DNA of 64,000 bases, taken from the NCBI GenBank assembly GCA_017543445.1, contig JAFYGB010000019.1, positions 1-64,000 of the forward strand. Direction: 5' to 3'. Position 1 is the stretch's first letter; each line of letters begins with the position of its first letter. The stretch is from Lachnospiraceae bacterium. Its GTDB lineage: Bacteria; Bacillota; Clostridia; Lachnospirales; Lachnospiraceae. This document shows, in pieces, positions 34,314-42,671 of the stretch. The notes under the pieces were generated by a model that was given only the letters and a program-made list of their open reading frames with translations, did no database searches and was not told the origin of the DNA. Made by a program: the position numbers and the translations under genes.

Positions 34314-35720
34314 CTACTGCCAGCGCCAGCCGCTTAAGTATTTATTCTTGATACTTTTATCCTTCGCCTTACCGAAGCCGAGCGGATGTCCCTCCACGCA
34401 GATCAGGCAGAGCCCATCCTGAAGTCTCTCTTCGGTACATAGGTCGATGGTCTCACCTTTCAGATATCGGATCACACGTTCGTCCTCCAGTCCTAAGGAG
34501 AGCACGTTGTCGAATTCATCCCCTTTTAATGCCATGGCAAATGCCTGGCTAGGTTCAAAACGATTCTTCTTACATTCGCCGACGAAGAGGCCGGGACGCA
34601 GGATGCGCAGTCCCGAGATATCACATAGTTCATCCGGAACACAGTAGACTTTATCTTGGCGCAGATAGAAATGCTTTCTTGCGAGTCTCCCCTGCACCTG
34701 GGACAGAAATTCCGTAAATTCCGGATGTTTCGCAAGTTCCTTGGAACTGTCATAAGAAGCTGGAGAAGCACCGGAGATACCGGCGAACCCATTTGCATCA
34801 TCGATCGTATCCTTACGAAACATCGTCAGGAAATGCCCCTCGCCCTGCATATGCTGCGGCCAGATCCGGACGCAGTTTTTATATTCTTCTTCTTTGGAAA
34901 CGTCGTAAGCTCCGGGAAATGCGCTCCGGAAGCCTTCGTAGTTTTCGATCTCAATCGTATGCATCTGCGGGAAGTTCGAAAGAACATATTCCACAGAGGA
35001 TTCATTTTCCATGGGGGAAAATGTACAGGTGGAATACATCAAAAGCCCGCCGGGCTTCAGCATCGCTACCGCTTGCGAAAGGATCTCGCGCTGCAGCTTC
35101 GAATACTCCGCGTTGCTGTTCGGTGTCCAGGCCTTCATAACTGTTGTATCTTTACGGAACATGCCCTCGCCGGAGCAGGGAGCGTCGATCAGCACTTTAT
35201 CAAAATACTCGGGAAAAACCGAAGTCATCTTATAGGGCGCTTCACTCAAAATACATGCATTATCGATACCAAAGAGTTCGATGTTTTTCAAAAGCGCCTG
35301 TGCACGGGAATTACTGATATCATTCGTGACCAGCAGACCTTCGTGCCCGAGTTTCGCACCAAGTTCGGTGCTCTTACCTCCGGGAGCCGCACAAAGATCC
35401 AGGACTTTATCCCCAGGGCAGATAGGTAAACGGTTCGCCGGTGTCATGGCACTCGGCTCCTGCAGGTAATAGAGCCCGGCATAGTACAGCGGGTTCTTCG
35501 CGGGACGGTCTTCCTCTTCGTAGTAATAGCCGTTATCGATCCAGGGAATGGGCCTTACAGAAAACGGAAGCAGCGCTTCGAAAGCTTCTCTGGAGATCTT
35601 TAAGCGGTTGCGGCGCAGACCGAACACTCGCTTCTCACCAAACGAAGCCTCATACTCGGGATAATGCTCTCCCAGAAGCTTTTGCATATTCGATTTGTAA
35701 ACTTCCGGCAATTGCGGCAT
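34314..35720 (-). CDS. rsmF: RsmF-type rRNA/tRNA cytosine-C5 methyltransferase
   Basis: A 468-residue NOL1/NOP2/Sun-family methyltransferase. The SAM site is VLDLCAAPGGKSTELGAKL. Catalytic cysteines are in DAPCSGEGMF and STCTFSPMENE. The C-terminal part (about 310-468) is the RsmF-specific RNA-binding region, including FYLRQDKVYCVPDEL. RsmF methylates C1407 of 16S rRNA in E. coli; Firmicutes relatives may act on other cytosines. AAGGAGAG precedes the ATG, just downstream of a hairpin terminator that isolates it from the next gene. Confidence 0.92.
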   Translation of the reverse strand: MPQLPEVYKSNMQKLLGEHYPEYEASFGEKRVFGLRRNRLKISREAFEALLPFSVRPIPWIDNGYYYEEEDRPAKNPLYYAGLYYLQEPSAMTPANRLPICPGDKVLDLCAAPGGKSTELGAKLGHEGLLVTNDISNSRAQALLKNIELFGIDNACILSEAPYKMTSVFPEYFDKVLIDAPCSGEGMFRKDTTVMKAWTPNSNAEYSKLQREILSQAVAMLKPGGLLMYSTCTFSPMENESSVEYVLSNFPQMHTIEIENYEGFRSAFPGAYDVSKEEEYKNCVRIWPQHMQGEGHFLTMFRKDTIDDANGFAGISGASPASYDSSKELAKHPEFTEFLSQVQGRLARKHFYLRQDKVYCVPDELCDISGLRILRPGLFVGECKKNRFEPSQAFAMALKGDEFDNVLSLGLEDERVIRYLKGETIDLCTEERLQDGLCLICVEGHPLGFGKAKDKSIKNKYLSGWRWQ

Positions 35721-35736
35721 ATATCTCTCCTTGTGA

Positions 35737-35775
35737 AAACGTCTGCAAAACAGCTCAGGCTATCTGCAGACGTTT
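35737..35775 (-). terminator. Terminator of the coiled-coil gene
   Basis: An 11-bp perfect stem (35737-35747 with 35765-35775) with a 17-base loop that can form a further AGC/GCT stem. Read on the minus strand it ends in GTTTTC, a weak U-tract. It lies 28 bp after the coiled-coil gene and 17 bp before rsmF. Confidence 0.65.
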
Positions 35776-35803
35776 CTATTTCATAAATCGTAAACTATCT
35801 AAA

Positions 35804-36391
35804 TTATTCCTCACCGGATCCCGAACGACCGTTCGTATCCTCGCGGGTGATCGTTGCAGGAGCAGCCAGTTCGGCACGGTTCGCCTTCACGACGTTCAGG
35901 CTGTTGGACAGGGAATTCATCAGGTTCCCGTAACGGGACTGGGACTGATCCAGCGTATGTGCCAAAACATTCTCCATGTTCTGAAGAAGGGAATCCGTAT
36001 AAGCGATCGCGCTTTCACGAACATCCGATGCTTCACGCTGCGCATCCTTAATGATCTTCTCTGCCTCGAGGTGCGCATCCGCCATCATGTTATCGGCGAT
36101 CGCGCGAGCCTGCTTAGCGATATCATGCTCATCCAGAAGGCGCTGCGCCTCTTTCTTAGCATCTTCGATAATGTCCTTACCGGTCTCATTTGCTTCGTTA
36201 ATGATCTGGTCTTTGTTTTGCAGAAGGCGCTGGCTCTGCTTGATCTCATTCGGAATACGGCTGCGTAATTCCTCAAGGAGCTCCTCGATCTGGATCTTGT
36301 CTACAATGATCTTATTAGAAGAAAATGCGGCTGCTTTACAGCTTTCCAAAAAATCTTCGATCTCGTCAATCTGTTGTTCCATCTTACCCAT
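35804..36391 (-). CDS. Coiled-coil protein, V-ATPase subunit H-like
   Basis: A 195-residue, almost wholly helical protein. Residues about 30-150 are a long coiled coil rich in Glu, Lys, Ala and Asp (ANETGKDIIEDAKKEAQRLLDEHD and following), with no membrane segment. The end is disordered (GRSGSGEE). Similar Clostridia proteins are labelled as vacuolar H+-ATPase subunit H-like or simply ATPase, purely by coiled-coil resemblance; no V-ATPase genes are here. It often neighbours coaD/rsmD, which suggests a role in cell envelope or division, but this is inference. It has its own promoter and terminator. Confidence 0.75.
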   Translation of the reverse strand: MGKMEQQIDEIEDFLESCKAAAFSSNKIIVDKIQIEELLEELRSRIPNEIKQSQRLLQNKDQIINEANETGKDIIEDAKKEAQRLLDEHDIAKQARAIADNMMADAHLEAEKIIKDAQREASDVRESAIAYTDSLLQNMENVLAHTLDQSQSRYGNLMNSLSNSLNVVKANRAELAAPATITREDTNGRSGSGEE

Positions 36392-36482
36392 ATCATCTCA
36401 TCCTCGCTTCTTGTAGTATCGTTTGGACATTCGGTCCGATATTCAAAAACACTCATAAAAAAGCGTTCCTAAAACTCCTACT

Positions 36483-36515
36483 TGTTATCATAACACATTC
36501 GCCTCGAATTGTCAC
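36483..36515 (-). promoter_or_regulatory. Promoter of the coiled-coil gene, with palindrome
   Basis: On the minus strand, GTGACA (36510-36515), a 17-bp spacer and TATGAT (36487-36492). The -10 lies within a 13-bp perfect palindrome (36483-36495), and 7-bp inverted repeats (36481-36487 and 36516-36522) flank the whole promoter. Confidence 0.6.
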
Positions 36516-36551
36516 TAACAAGCGTTCGATTTTTCAAATTTGTTCGTATCT

Positions 36552-37907
36552 TTAATTTCCGGTTGCAACGGTACCGTCCGTGATCTCGTGATCGACTAAG
36601 ATCTTCTCCTGGTTCAGCATGAAATACTTCTGCCATTCCATGGTTTCAGGATCATCGGGGCTTAAGCCGTCACACCAGGTAATATCTACGTGATAAGTGC
36701 CTTCGGTGGTCTTTACCAGGTTCCATGCATGCCATTCGTTTCCGGCGATACCTTCAACGATCTCACAGTAAAGGTTCGCTTTCTGGCACAAATACAGCAT
36801 GGCCTCAGAATATCCTTCGCATATGGATAATCCGCCCATGATACCGCCCCACATACTGGCGGGAGCTCCGGCTTCTCCTGCGTAGTCATAATTCGCATTT
36901 TGGGATATCGTCATAGCCAGATACTGATATTTCTGATAAGCGCTCATATTGTATTGCAAACCGGAAAGGATATCGTCTACCTTTCCATCGAAGGATTGCA
37001 ATCCGGCGCGCACGCGCTCGATATCATACGATGGTTCGGTATCCCAACGAGTACTGTATTCGGATTTATAAGCAATGAAATTCTCATCCTCATCTTCCGC
37101 TTCCACGATCGAAAAATACAGATTGATTTTGGGATAGTCCTTCATGAGATAGCCCCAGGCGCCCATAACGTCATTCAGAGTCTCATGTCCGTAGGTTGCT
37201 ACATCGTAGGTGAAATCTTCGAAATTCATGATCTTGGGAAGCATCTCATCATAGAATTTCTTCTGTGCTTCTGTCATGTCCGGATGTGTTTGGGGCTCAT
37301 ACGGATAGGACGTCAGATCTACTAAAAAGTAGACATCGTTCTGATCATTCAGGCTGAAACAGCCTTCCTCCCAATCCGGCCAAGTCTGCTCCGGTTCATA
37401 TAGATAATGGAGTTCAAAATCTCCATCCACCGGCATACCCAGATCGTTGTATCCGTCTCCATTGTAATCTTCCGCATGCAGTTCGCGTTTATAAAACCAA
37501 TCCACGTGACCGGGAGCATATAACGAACCGACACGTTTTCCCGTGGCGCGATCGTAGGCTGCATAGCCCATGTAGTAGTCTTCCTCGACCTTCTGCAAAC
37601 ATACATGCAGGTCGTCCGTGATCGCATAGTCACCGAAATAATCGCCAGCCTTCATCCATTCAGGATCCTGCGCTTCGGTTACCTCTTCGGTCGTTTCCGG
37701 CTGCTTTGTGGTCTCTTCCTGCGTAGCTTCAGGCTTCGTATCTTTCTCTGTCGGCTTCTCGGTCGCGGCTTCCGTCGCGGTCGTCGTATCCGCTACCGTA
37801 GCCTTCCCGGCTGTGGTTTCCTTGTTGTCTTTAGATGTAGAGCAGCCCATCATCGAAACCGCTAAAACTGCCGCCATCGTTATACTTGCAAATCTTTTGT
37901 TTCTCAT
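36552..37907 (-). CDS. Transglutaminase-like lipoprotein
   Basis: A 451-residue secreted lipoprotein. The N-terminus is MRNKRF, then a hydrophobic stretch ending in the lipobox SMMGC. A Thr/Glu/Lys-rich linker (about 22-80) follows. The middle has DYNGDGYNDLGMPVDGD, a calcium-binding type loop. The last 130 residues form a transglutaminase/protease-like core with the triad Cys (SICEGYSEAM), His (NEWHAWN) and Asp (TYHVDITWCD). It probably acts on peptides or cell wall outside the membrane; whether as a protease or cross-linker is unknown. The start is placed at 37907 because an upstream frame extension to 38048 runs through coaD and lacks any signal sequence. It is last in the phoH-coaD series. 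Confidence 0.82.
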   Translation of the reverse strand: MRNKRFASITMAAVLAVSMMGCSTSKDNKETTAGKATVADTTTATEAATEKPTEKDTKPEATQEETTKQPETTEEVTEAQDPEWMKAGDYFGDYAITDDLHVCLQKVEEDYYMGYAAYDRATGKRVGSLYAPGHVDWFYKRELHAEDYNGDGYNDLGMPVDGDFELHYLYEPEQTWPDWEEGCFSLNDQNDVYFLVDLTSYPYEPQTHPDMTEAQKKFYDEMLPKIMNFEDFTYDVATYGHETLNDVMGAWGYLMKDYPKINLYFSIVEAEDEDENFIAYKSEYSTRWDTEPSYDIERVRAGLQSFDGKVDDILSGLQYNMSAYQKYQYLAMTISQNANYDYAGEAGAPASMWGGIMGGLSICEGYSEAMLYLCQKANLYCEIVEGIAGNEWHAWNLVKTTEGTYHVDITWCDGLSPDDPETMEWQKYFMLNQEKILVDHEITDGTVATGN

Positions 37908-37926
37908 TTTCCCGTGCTTCTTTCCA

Positions 37927-38415
37927 TTATTTGCGTTTTTCACGCATCTTTGCCTCGACCCGCTTCGCGATCTCCGGCGAAACGAACTTCGAAATATCGC
38001 CATTGTAATATGCGACCTCACGAACCGTACTGGACGAAAGGTAAGCATACTGCAGGCTGGTCGTCAGGAAGATCGTGTCGATCTCCGGCGCTATGATACG
38101 GTTGGTCTGCGCCAACTGCAATTCATATTCAAAGTCGGTGACCGCCCGCAGACCACGGATAATGGTCTGTGCGTTGTACTGCTTCGCCAAGTCCACGGTC
38201 AGGCCATGGAATAAGGTGACTTCGACATTCGGAATGTCTTTCGTCACAAGTTTCAGCATGTCTACGCGCTCTTCCGCTGTAAACCACGGGTTTTTGGAAT
38301 TATTATTCAGGACTGCCACGATCAGCTTATCGACGATCTTTGCTGAACGGGATATAACGTCCATATGTCCTAAAGTTACCGGATCAAAACTTCCGGGATA
38401 GATACCGATCTTCAT
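37927..38415 (-). CDS. coaD: Phosphopantetheine adenylyltransferase
   Basis: A 162-residue CoaD, which adenylates 4'-phosphopantetheine in coenzyme A synthesis. The nucleotidyltransferase motif [19 protein letters not shown] is at the N-terminus. ISSTxxR appears as [15 protein letters not shown], and [20 protein letters not shown] is the substrate-binding block. The rsmD-coaD order (12 bp apart) is widely conserved. GGAGG precedes the ATG. Confidence 0.97.
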   Translation of the reverse strand: MKIGIYPGSFDPVTLGHMDVISRSAKIVDKLIVAVLNNNSKNPWFTAEERVDMLKLVTKDIPNVEVTLFHGLTVDLAKQYNAQTIIRGLRAVTDFEYELQLAQTNRIIAPEIDTIFLTTSLQYAYLSSSTVREVAYYNGDISKFVSPEIAKRVEAKMREKRK

Positions 38416-38427
38416 AACGCACCTCCG

Positions 38428-38991
38428 TTACTCTTTAGCTGCCGGCCGTAAGATCATGTGCCGGTTGGTTTTATATTTCTTATCCTTTACGATCTCATAA
38501 CCGAGTCCTTCCACGTAAGAGAAATCAGTCTCGATCGATGCTTCGACGATGATCCACGTGTCATCCTTTAAAAGCACTCCGTCCGACAGGATCTGAAGCA
38601 CTTTCTTTTCATGCTCCTGATCATACGGCGGATCCATAAAAATAAAGTCGAACTTGCGGCCCTCGCTCTTTAAGCGGATCAGTTCCGTAAAAACATCGCC
38701 GCGTAGCAGGCGGGCCTGATCCACCAGTTTCGTGAATTTCAGGTTCTCCACAATGCATTTCTGCGCTTCCGCTTTATTCTCGACAAAATAACAATTACGT
38801 GCACCGCGGCTGAGCGCCTCGATCCCGATGGCCCCGCTTCCGGAAAACAGATCGAGGAAATCCGCTCCAGCCAAATACGGCTGCAATATGTTAAACAGGG
38901 TTTCTTTAATACGGTCCGTCGTAGGTCTGGTCTCCATCCCGTCCGGCGTTTTCAGCGGCAAATGTCTTGCCGTTCCCGCGATCACTCTCAT
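38428..38991 (-). CDS. rsmD: 16S rRNA (guanine966-N2)-methyltransferase
   Basis: A 187-residue Rossmann-fold methyltransferase. FLDLFSGSGAIGIEALSRGA is the SAM site and FIFMDPPYDQEHEKKVL the N6/N2-type catalytic motif. The N-terminal MRVIAGTARHLPLKTP and RPTTDRIKETLFNIL are typical of RsmD. I chose the ATG at 38991 because AGAAGG lies 8 bases upstream; a GTG at 39000 directly abuts that site. Confidence 0.95.
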   Translation of the reverse strand: MRVIAGTARHLPLKTPDGMETRPTTDRIKETLFNILQPYLAGADFLDLFSGSGAIGIEALSRGARNCYFVENKAEAQKCIVENLKFTKLVDQARLLRGDVFTELIRLKSEGRKFDFIFMDPPYDQEHEKKVLQILSDGVLLKDDTWIIVEASIETDFSYVEGLGYEIVKDKKYKTNRHMILRPAAKE

Positions 38992-39009
38992 GCTGATCAC
39001 CTTCTCATT

Positions 39010-40677
39010 CTACAACAAGTGTAATTTTCTTCCAAAACGTTCGATTCGTTTGCCCATAGGCAGATCGCCGAACTCATCCTCGTCGACCACATGCATTTTC
39101 AGGACACAGATCAGGTAGACCAGCATTCCGATGAGGATCGACAAAACCAGGGCGATAATGCGATGCAGCACCGCACTCAGCCCCATATAAGAAACATAAA
39201 CAATGCCACCCATGATCGCCGATGCGATCAACGGGAATAAATAGATCTTCTTAAGAGAAACTGAAGAAACCGAACGCTCGTGATATAGAATGATCCGAAT
39301 ATCCAGCAGGTTCAGAGCGCTTACTACGAGGCCGAAAACCATATACGAGATCACGACTGCATACTCATCTAGCGTAAATATCTTCACCAGGAGGAACAAA
39401 AGGCCGGTATGGATCAGCAAAGCGATGATCGAGTTTTTGATTGGGATCGACATGCGTCCCAGGCCATGTAAGATGGCGTTCGTGATCGATGCTGCGGAAA
39501 ATGCAACGATCGCGCCGCAACCTATAACCAATAGCTCAGAAGCGTTGCTGGCATCCTTCGGGAACAGCGTGCGGATGATCGGTTTTGAAAGCACGGCCAT
39601 GCCGATCATGCAAGGAAACGAGATCATAAGCGCAAACTTCTTCACGATGTTGATCCGATGCCGGGCTTCCGGTTTATTGTTTAAAGATGACGCCTGTGCG
39701 ATCGAAGGGATCGCCGACGACGAAAGTGCAGTCGCAAATGCGATCGGGATATTTACCAGTAGTAGATACTTTCCGGAGAACACGCCCCACTTCACCGCAA
39801 TGACTTCTTTCGTTACATCACGGTCATATAAAAGCTGGGATAAAATGATATTATCCAGGAAATTCACCAGGTTAAAGATGATCGCGCTAGCCGTGATCGG
39901 CATCAACGTCAGTAAGAGCAAACGACTTGCGTTCCCTCCGGATAGTGTCATATTTTTACTCTCACGTACGCAGAGTTTGCGGAACGACGGATAGTAAGCA
40001 CGCAAAAACAGCAAAAGTACGATCAACGCAGCAATGGCACCGGCCAATGTACCGATGGTACCGCCGGCGGCACCTCCCGCCGCGGCATAGGAACCATTCG
40101 TGTTCATAAGCACCAGATCCGTCTTGTGTCCTTCTTTTGCGAGGATCACGACGCCGATGATGCTGACAACGGCATTGACCACCTGTTCAACGATCTGTGA
40201 GATCGCGGTGATGACCATGGTTCCAAAGCCCTGGAAGAAACCGCGAAGCGCACTTAAGAAGCTTACGACAAACACCGTAGGCGCCAGGATCTGGATGGAA
40301 CGCTTTGCAAGGGGCATACGAAACCATTCGGCAAAACGTTCCGCTTCCACAAACAGCAAAACAGAGAACAAAAGCCCGAATAGGACGGAAATAAACAGGG
40401 CACTGAAAAAGAGCGTGCGCGCGTTTTTGTACTGACGTTTTGCGATGCGCTGTGAAATCAGACGTGAGATCGCCTGCGGCATGCTGTAAGACGAAAGCAG
40501 CAATATGATGTTGTAGATCTGAAATGCGGAGGAATAATAACCATTGCCCTCATCTCCGATGATGTTCGTCATCGGAATACGGTAAAAGATTCCGATGATA
40601 CGCACGAAGATACCGGCAAATGCAAGGATCGTCCCCTGCACGAGCATATTATTATCCACAGTTTTCATTTTAGCCAT
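39010..40677 (-). CDS. Polysaccharide-type flippase (SpoVB/MurJ-like, MOP superfamily)
   Basis: A 555-residue membrane protein with about 14 hydrophobic segments. The N-terminal block ILAFAGIFVRIIGIFYRIPMTNIIGDEGNGYYSSAFQIYN is characteristic of the SpoVB/YtgP group of the MOP exporter superfamily, which includes lipid II flippases. NKPEARHRINIVKKFALMISFP and GLGRMSIPIKNSIIALL are further family blocks. It probably flips a wall or capsule lipid-linked precursor. Start choice is uncertain: ATG at 40677 or 40668 are both possible after GAGAAGAG; a TTG at 40689 overlaps ybeY and is unlikely. Confidence 0.87.
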   Translation of the reverse strand: MAKMKTVDNNMLVQGTILAFAGIFVRIIGIFYRIPMTNIIGDEGNGYYSSAFQIYNIILLLSSYSMPQAISRLISQRIAKRQYKNARTLFFSALFISVLFGLLFSVLLFVEAERFAEWFRMPLAKRSIQILAPTVFVVSFLSALRGFFQGFGTMVITAISQIVEQVVNAVVSIIGVVILAKEGHKTDLVLMNTNGSYAAAGGAAGGTIGTLAGAIAALIVLLLFLRAYYPSFRKLCVRESKNMTLSGGNASRLLLLTLMPITASAIIFNLVNFLDNIILSQLLYDRDVTKEVIAVKWGVFSGKYLLLVNIPIAFATALSSSAIPSIAQASSLNNKPEARHRINIVKKFALMISFPCMIGMAVLSKPIIRTLFPKDASNASELLVIGCGAIVAFSAASITNAILHGLGRMSIPIKNSIIALLIHTGLLFLLVKIFTLDEYAVVISYMVFGLVVSALNLLDIRIILYHERSVSSVSLKKIYLFPLIASAIMGGIVYVSYMGLSAVLHRIIALVLSILIGMLVYLICVLKMHVVDEDEFGDLPMGKRIERFGRKLHLL

Positions 40678-40685
40678 CTCTTCTC

Positions 40686-41198
40686 TCAATCTTCCAAGTC
40701 ACGTGTGATGCCGATGTTCGCCAGGATCTCTTCCTGACGCTCTTCCATCACACGACGTTCTTCCTCTTCCATGTGGTCATAACCCATCAGATGCAGCATG
40801 CTGTGCGCGACCAGAAACGCCAGTTCGCGCTTAACGCTGTGCCCGTATTCCCGTGCCTGGGCGAAAACATGATCCACGGAGATCATGATGTCCCCGAGCA
40901 TCAGTTCGCCGGTATCGGGATGGAAGCAGTCTTCCTGTTCTTCGATGTTCGAGAAATCCCCCGGCGCATCGAAGACGCAATTCGGGAAGGATAAAACGTC
41001 GGTCGCTTTATCCATTCCGCGTGTTTCTTTATTCACTTCGTGTATATCTTCATCGTCCGTCAGAACGACTTCCACATACACATCATATTCACAATTCTCG
41101 TGATCCAGAGCGGACTCGATGGTCTGCTCGATCACTTCTCTCACATCAAAGGAAAATGCGCTCTCTTCGGCGCGCTCATATTCGATATCGATCGTCAT
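40686..41198 (-). CDS. ybeY: Endoribonuclease/rRNA maturation factor YbeY
   Basis: A 170-residue zinc-dependent UPF0054 protein needed for 16S rRNA 3'-end maturation and ribosome quality control. The zinc motif is HSMLHLMGYDHMEEEE, with three His ligands. VLSFPN and LMLGDIMIS are conserved blocks. It overlaps phoH by 4 bp (ATGA), the usual phoH-ybeY coupling. Confidence 0.95.
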   Translation of the reverse strand: MTIDIEYERAEESAFSFDVREVIEQTIESALDHENCEYDVYVEVVLTDDEDIHEVNKETRGMDKATDVLSFPNCVFDAPGDFSNIEEQEDCFHPDTGELMLGDIMISVDHVFAQAREYGHSVKRELAFLVAHSMLHLMGYDHMEEEERRVMEERQEEILANIGITRDLED

Positions 41199-42202
41199 TC
41201 TTTTCGCGTCCTCGATCCGGCCGATGCCTTCGGTTTTGATTTTGTCTGTGACTTCTCAAACGCTTCGTATGCCTCAACGATCCGCTGTACCAGAGGATGA
41301 CGCACAACATCCTGATTCGTCAGTTCACAGATCGAGATGCCTTCGACCTTATGCAAGATCCGAAGCGCAACGTCGAGTCCTGATACCTCGCCAGACGGCA
41401 GATCCTTCTGCGTACGGTCACCAGTCACGATGACTTTTGAGCCGAAACCGATACGCGTGAGGAACATCTTCATCTGTGCCGGTGTCGTATTCTGAGCCTC
41501 GTCGAGGATGATGTAAGCATTATCCAAGGTGCGTCCGCGCATGTAAGCCAACGGTGCAACCTCGATCAAACCCTTCTCCATATTGTGGGCAAATGCATCC
41601 GCCCCCATGATCTGATACAAAGCATCATACAGCGGGCGCAGGTAGGGGTCTACCTTCTGCTGAAGGTCGCCGGGCAGGAATCCGAGTTTCTCTCCTGCTT
41701 CGATCGCCGGACGGGTCAGAATGATACGGCCGACCTCACCTTCCTTAAACGCACTGATCGCCATAGCCATGGCCAGGTAGGTCTTACCGGTTCCGGCGGG
41801 GCCCACGCCGAACACGATCATGTTATTCCGTATGCTGTTGACATACTTCTGTTGTCCGAGCGTCTTCGGCTTGATTGGCTTACCCGAGATGGTGCGGGCA
41901 ATGATATCGGTATCGATATCCAGCATCTTCGCTTCGTCATTATGCGGCGTTAAAGACAATGCATAATCAACGTTCTGTTCGGTCACGACATTCCCACGTT
42001 TCGACAGTTCGGAAAGTGTTCCAAGCACGCGGAGCGCATGATCGACCTGCTCTTCGGGACCAATGACCTTCACTTCGTCATCCCGCGAAACGATGCTGAC
42101 ATTCAGTTTCTTTTCTATCTTCTTTGCGAAAACGTCGAACTGACCGAACACGTTCTGTTGCTGATCGGTCGGTATCGGCAGTTTCTTGGAAATGATTCCC
42201 AT
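41195..42202 (-). CDS. phoH: PhoH-family ATPase
   Basis: A 335-residue PhoH-like P-loop protein. An N-terminal KH-like part precedes GPAGTGKT (134-141), TRPAIEAGEKLGFLPGDLQQKVDPYLRPLYDAL and the DEAQN box (IILDEAQNTTPAQMKMFLTR), then TGDRTQKDLP. The core resembles superfamily 1 helicases, and the link with ybeY suggests work on RNA; the exact role is unsettled. The end is basic. TAGGAG precedes the ATG. Confidence 0.94.
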   Translation of the reverse strand: MGIISKKLPIPTDQQQNVFGQFDVFAKKIEKKLNVSIVSRDDEVKVIGPEEQVDHALRVLGTLSELSKRGNVVTEQNVDYALSLTPHNDEAKMLDIDTDIIARTISGKPIKPKTLGQQKYVNSIRNNMIVFGVGPAGTGKTYLAMAMAISAFKEGEVGRIILTRPAIEAGEKLGFLPGDLQQKVDPYLRPLYDALYQIMGADAFAHNMEKGLIEVAPLAYMRGRTLDNAYIILDEAQNTTPAQMKMFLTRIGFGSKVIVTGDRTQKDLPSGEVSGLDVALRILHKVEGISICELTNQDVVRHPLVQRIVEAYEAFEKSQTKSKPKASAGSRTRKE

Positions 42203-42269
42203 TCAGTATACTCCTAATATCTATAGCTACAAGGTCCTTTGCTAAAGGCCCTCATGTTATTTTACCATT

Positions 42270-42283
42270 AAAACCTAGGTTTT
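42270..42283. repeat. 14-bp perfect palindrome upstream of phoH
   Basis: AAAACCTAGGTTTT lies between the rpsU terminator and phoH, about 70 bp before the phoH start. It may be a regulator site. No clear -35/-10 pair could be fitted around it. Confidence 0.4.
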
Positions 42284-42297
42284 GTATAGCATTTTTC

Positions 42298-42334
42298 AAA
42301 AAAATCCCCCGACAAAACCTGGATTCTGTCGGGG
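42298..42334 (-). terminator. Terminator after rpsU
   Basis: An 8-bp GC-rich stem (42307-42314 with 42327-42334), loop 12, followed on the minus strand by GATTTTTTTG. It lies 57 bp after the rpsU stop and is the clearest minus-strand terminator here. Confidence 0.8.
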
Positions 42335-42391
42335 TCTTTATTTTCGTTTGCTATGCAAACCTGTAATGATCGCAATTGCTGTATCCGGAGA

Positions 42392-42568
42392 TTAGTTATA
42401 CTTACGCTTTCTGGCAGCTTCGGACTTCTTCTTACGTCTTACGCTGGGCTTCTCGTAATGTTCTCTTTTGCGAATCTCCTGCTGGATGCCGGCCTTTGCG
42501 CAATTTCTCTTAAAACGACGTAATGCACTATCCAAGCTCTCGTTCTCTTTAACGATTACGTTCGACAT
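42392..42568 (-). CDS. rpsU: 30S ribosomal protein S21
   Basis: A 58-residue bS21. It begins [21 protein letters not shown], continues with [25 protein letters not shown] and ends in a very basic tail RKRKYN. The length is typical. It has its own promoter and a good ribosome site (GGAGGGAGG region upstream) and is closed by a terminator, so it is a one-gene unit between alaS and phoH. Confidence 0.95.
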   Translation of the reverse strand: MSNVIVKENESLDSALRRFKRNCAKAGIQQEIRKREHYEKPSVRRKKKSEAARKRKYN

Positions 42569-42600
42569 TCTTCACCTGACCTCCCTCCGGTAGTGAAATA

Positions 42601-42619
42601 AAGTCACCTGACGTGACTT
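42601..42619 (-). other. Leader hairpin of rpsU
   Basis: AAGTCAC and GTGACTT form a 7-bp stem with a 5-base loop just after the predicted rpsU start site. On the minus strand it is followed by TATTTC. It could be an attenuator or a 5' stabilising hairpin. Confidence 0.4.
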
Positions 42620-42629
42620 GCACCTATAC

Positions 42630-42657
42630 ATTATATCATGTTTTTCAGGTTCGTCAA
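42630..42657 (-). promoter_or_regulatory. Promoter for rpsU
   Basis: On the minus strand, TTGACG (42652-42657), a 16-bp spacer and TATAAT (42630-42635). It starts 15 bp after the alaS stop. Confidence 0.75.
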
Positions 42658-42671
42658 CTACTTTTTGAATT

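Noticed and set aside
37908-38048. N-terminal extension of the transglutaminase lipoprotein frame
   Set aside because: It overlaps coaD, is Arg/Ser-rich and would bury the lipoprotein signal; the ATG at 37907 fits a lipoprotein.
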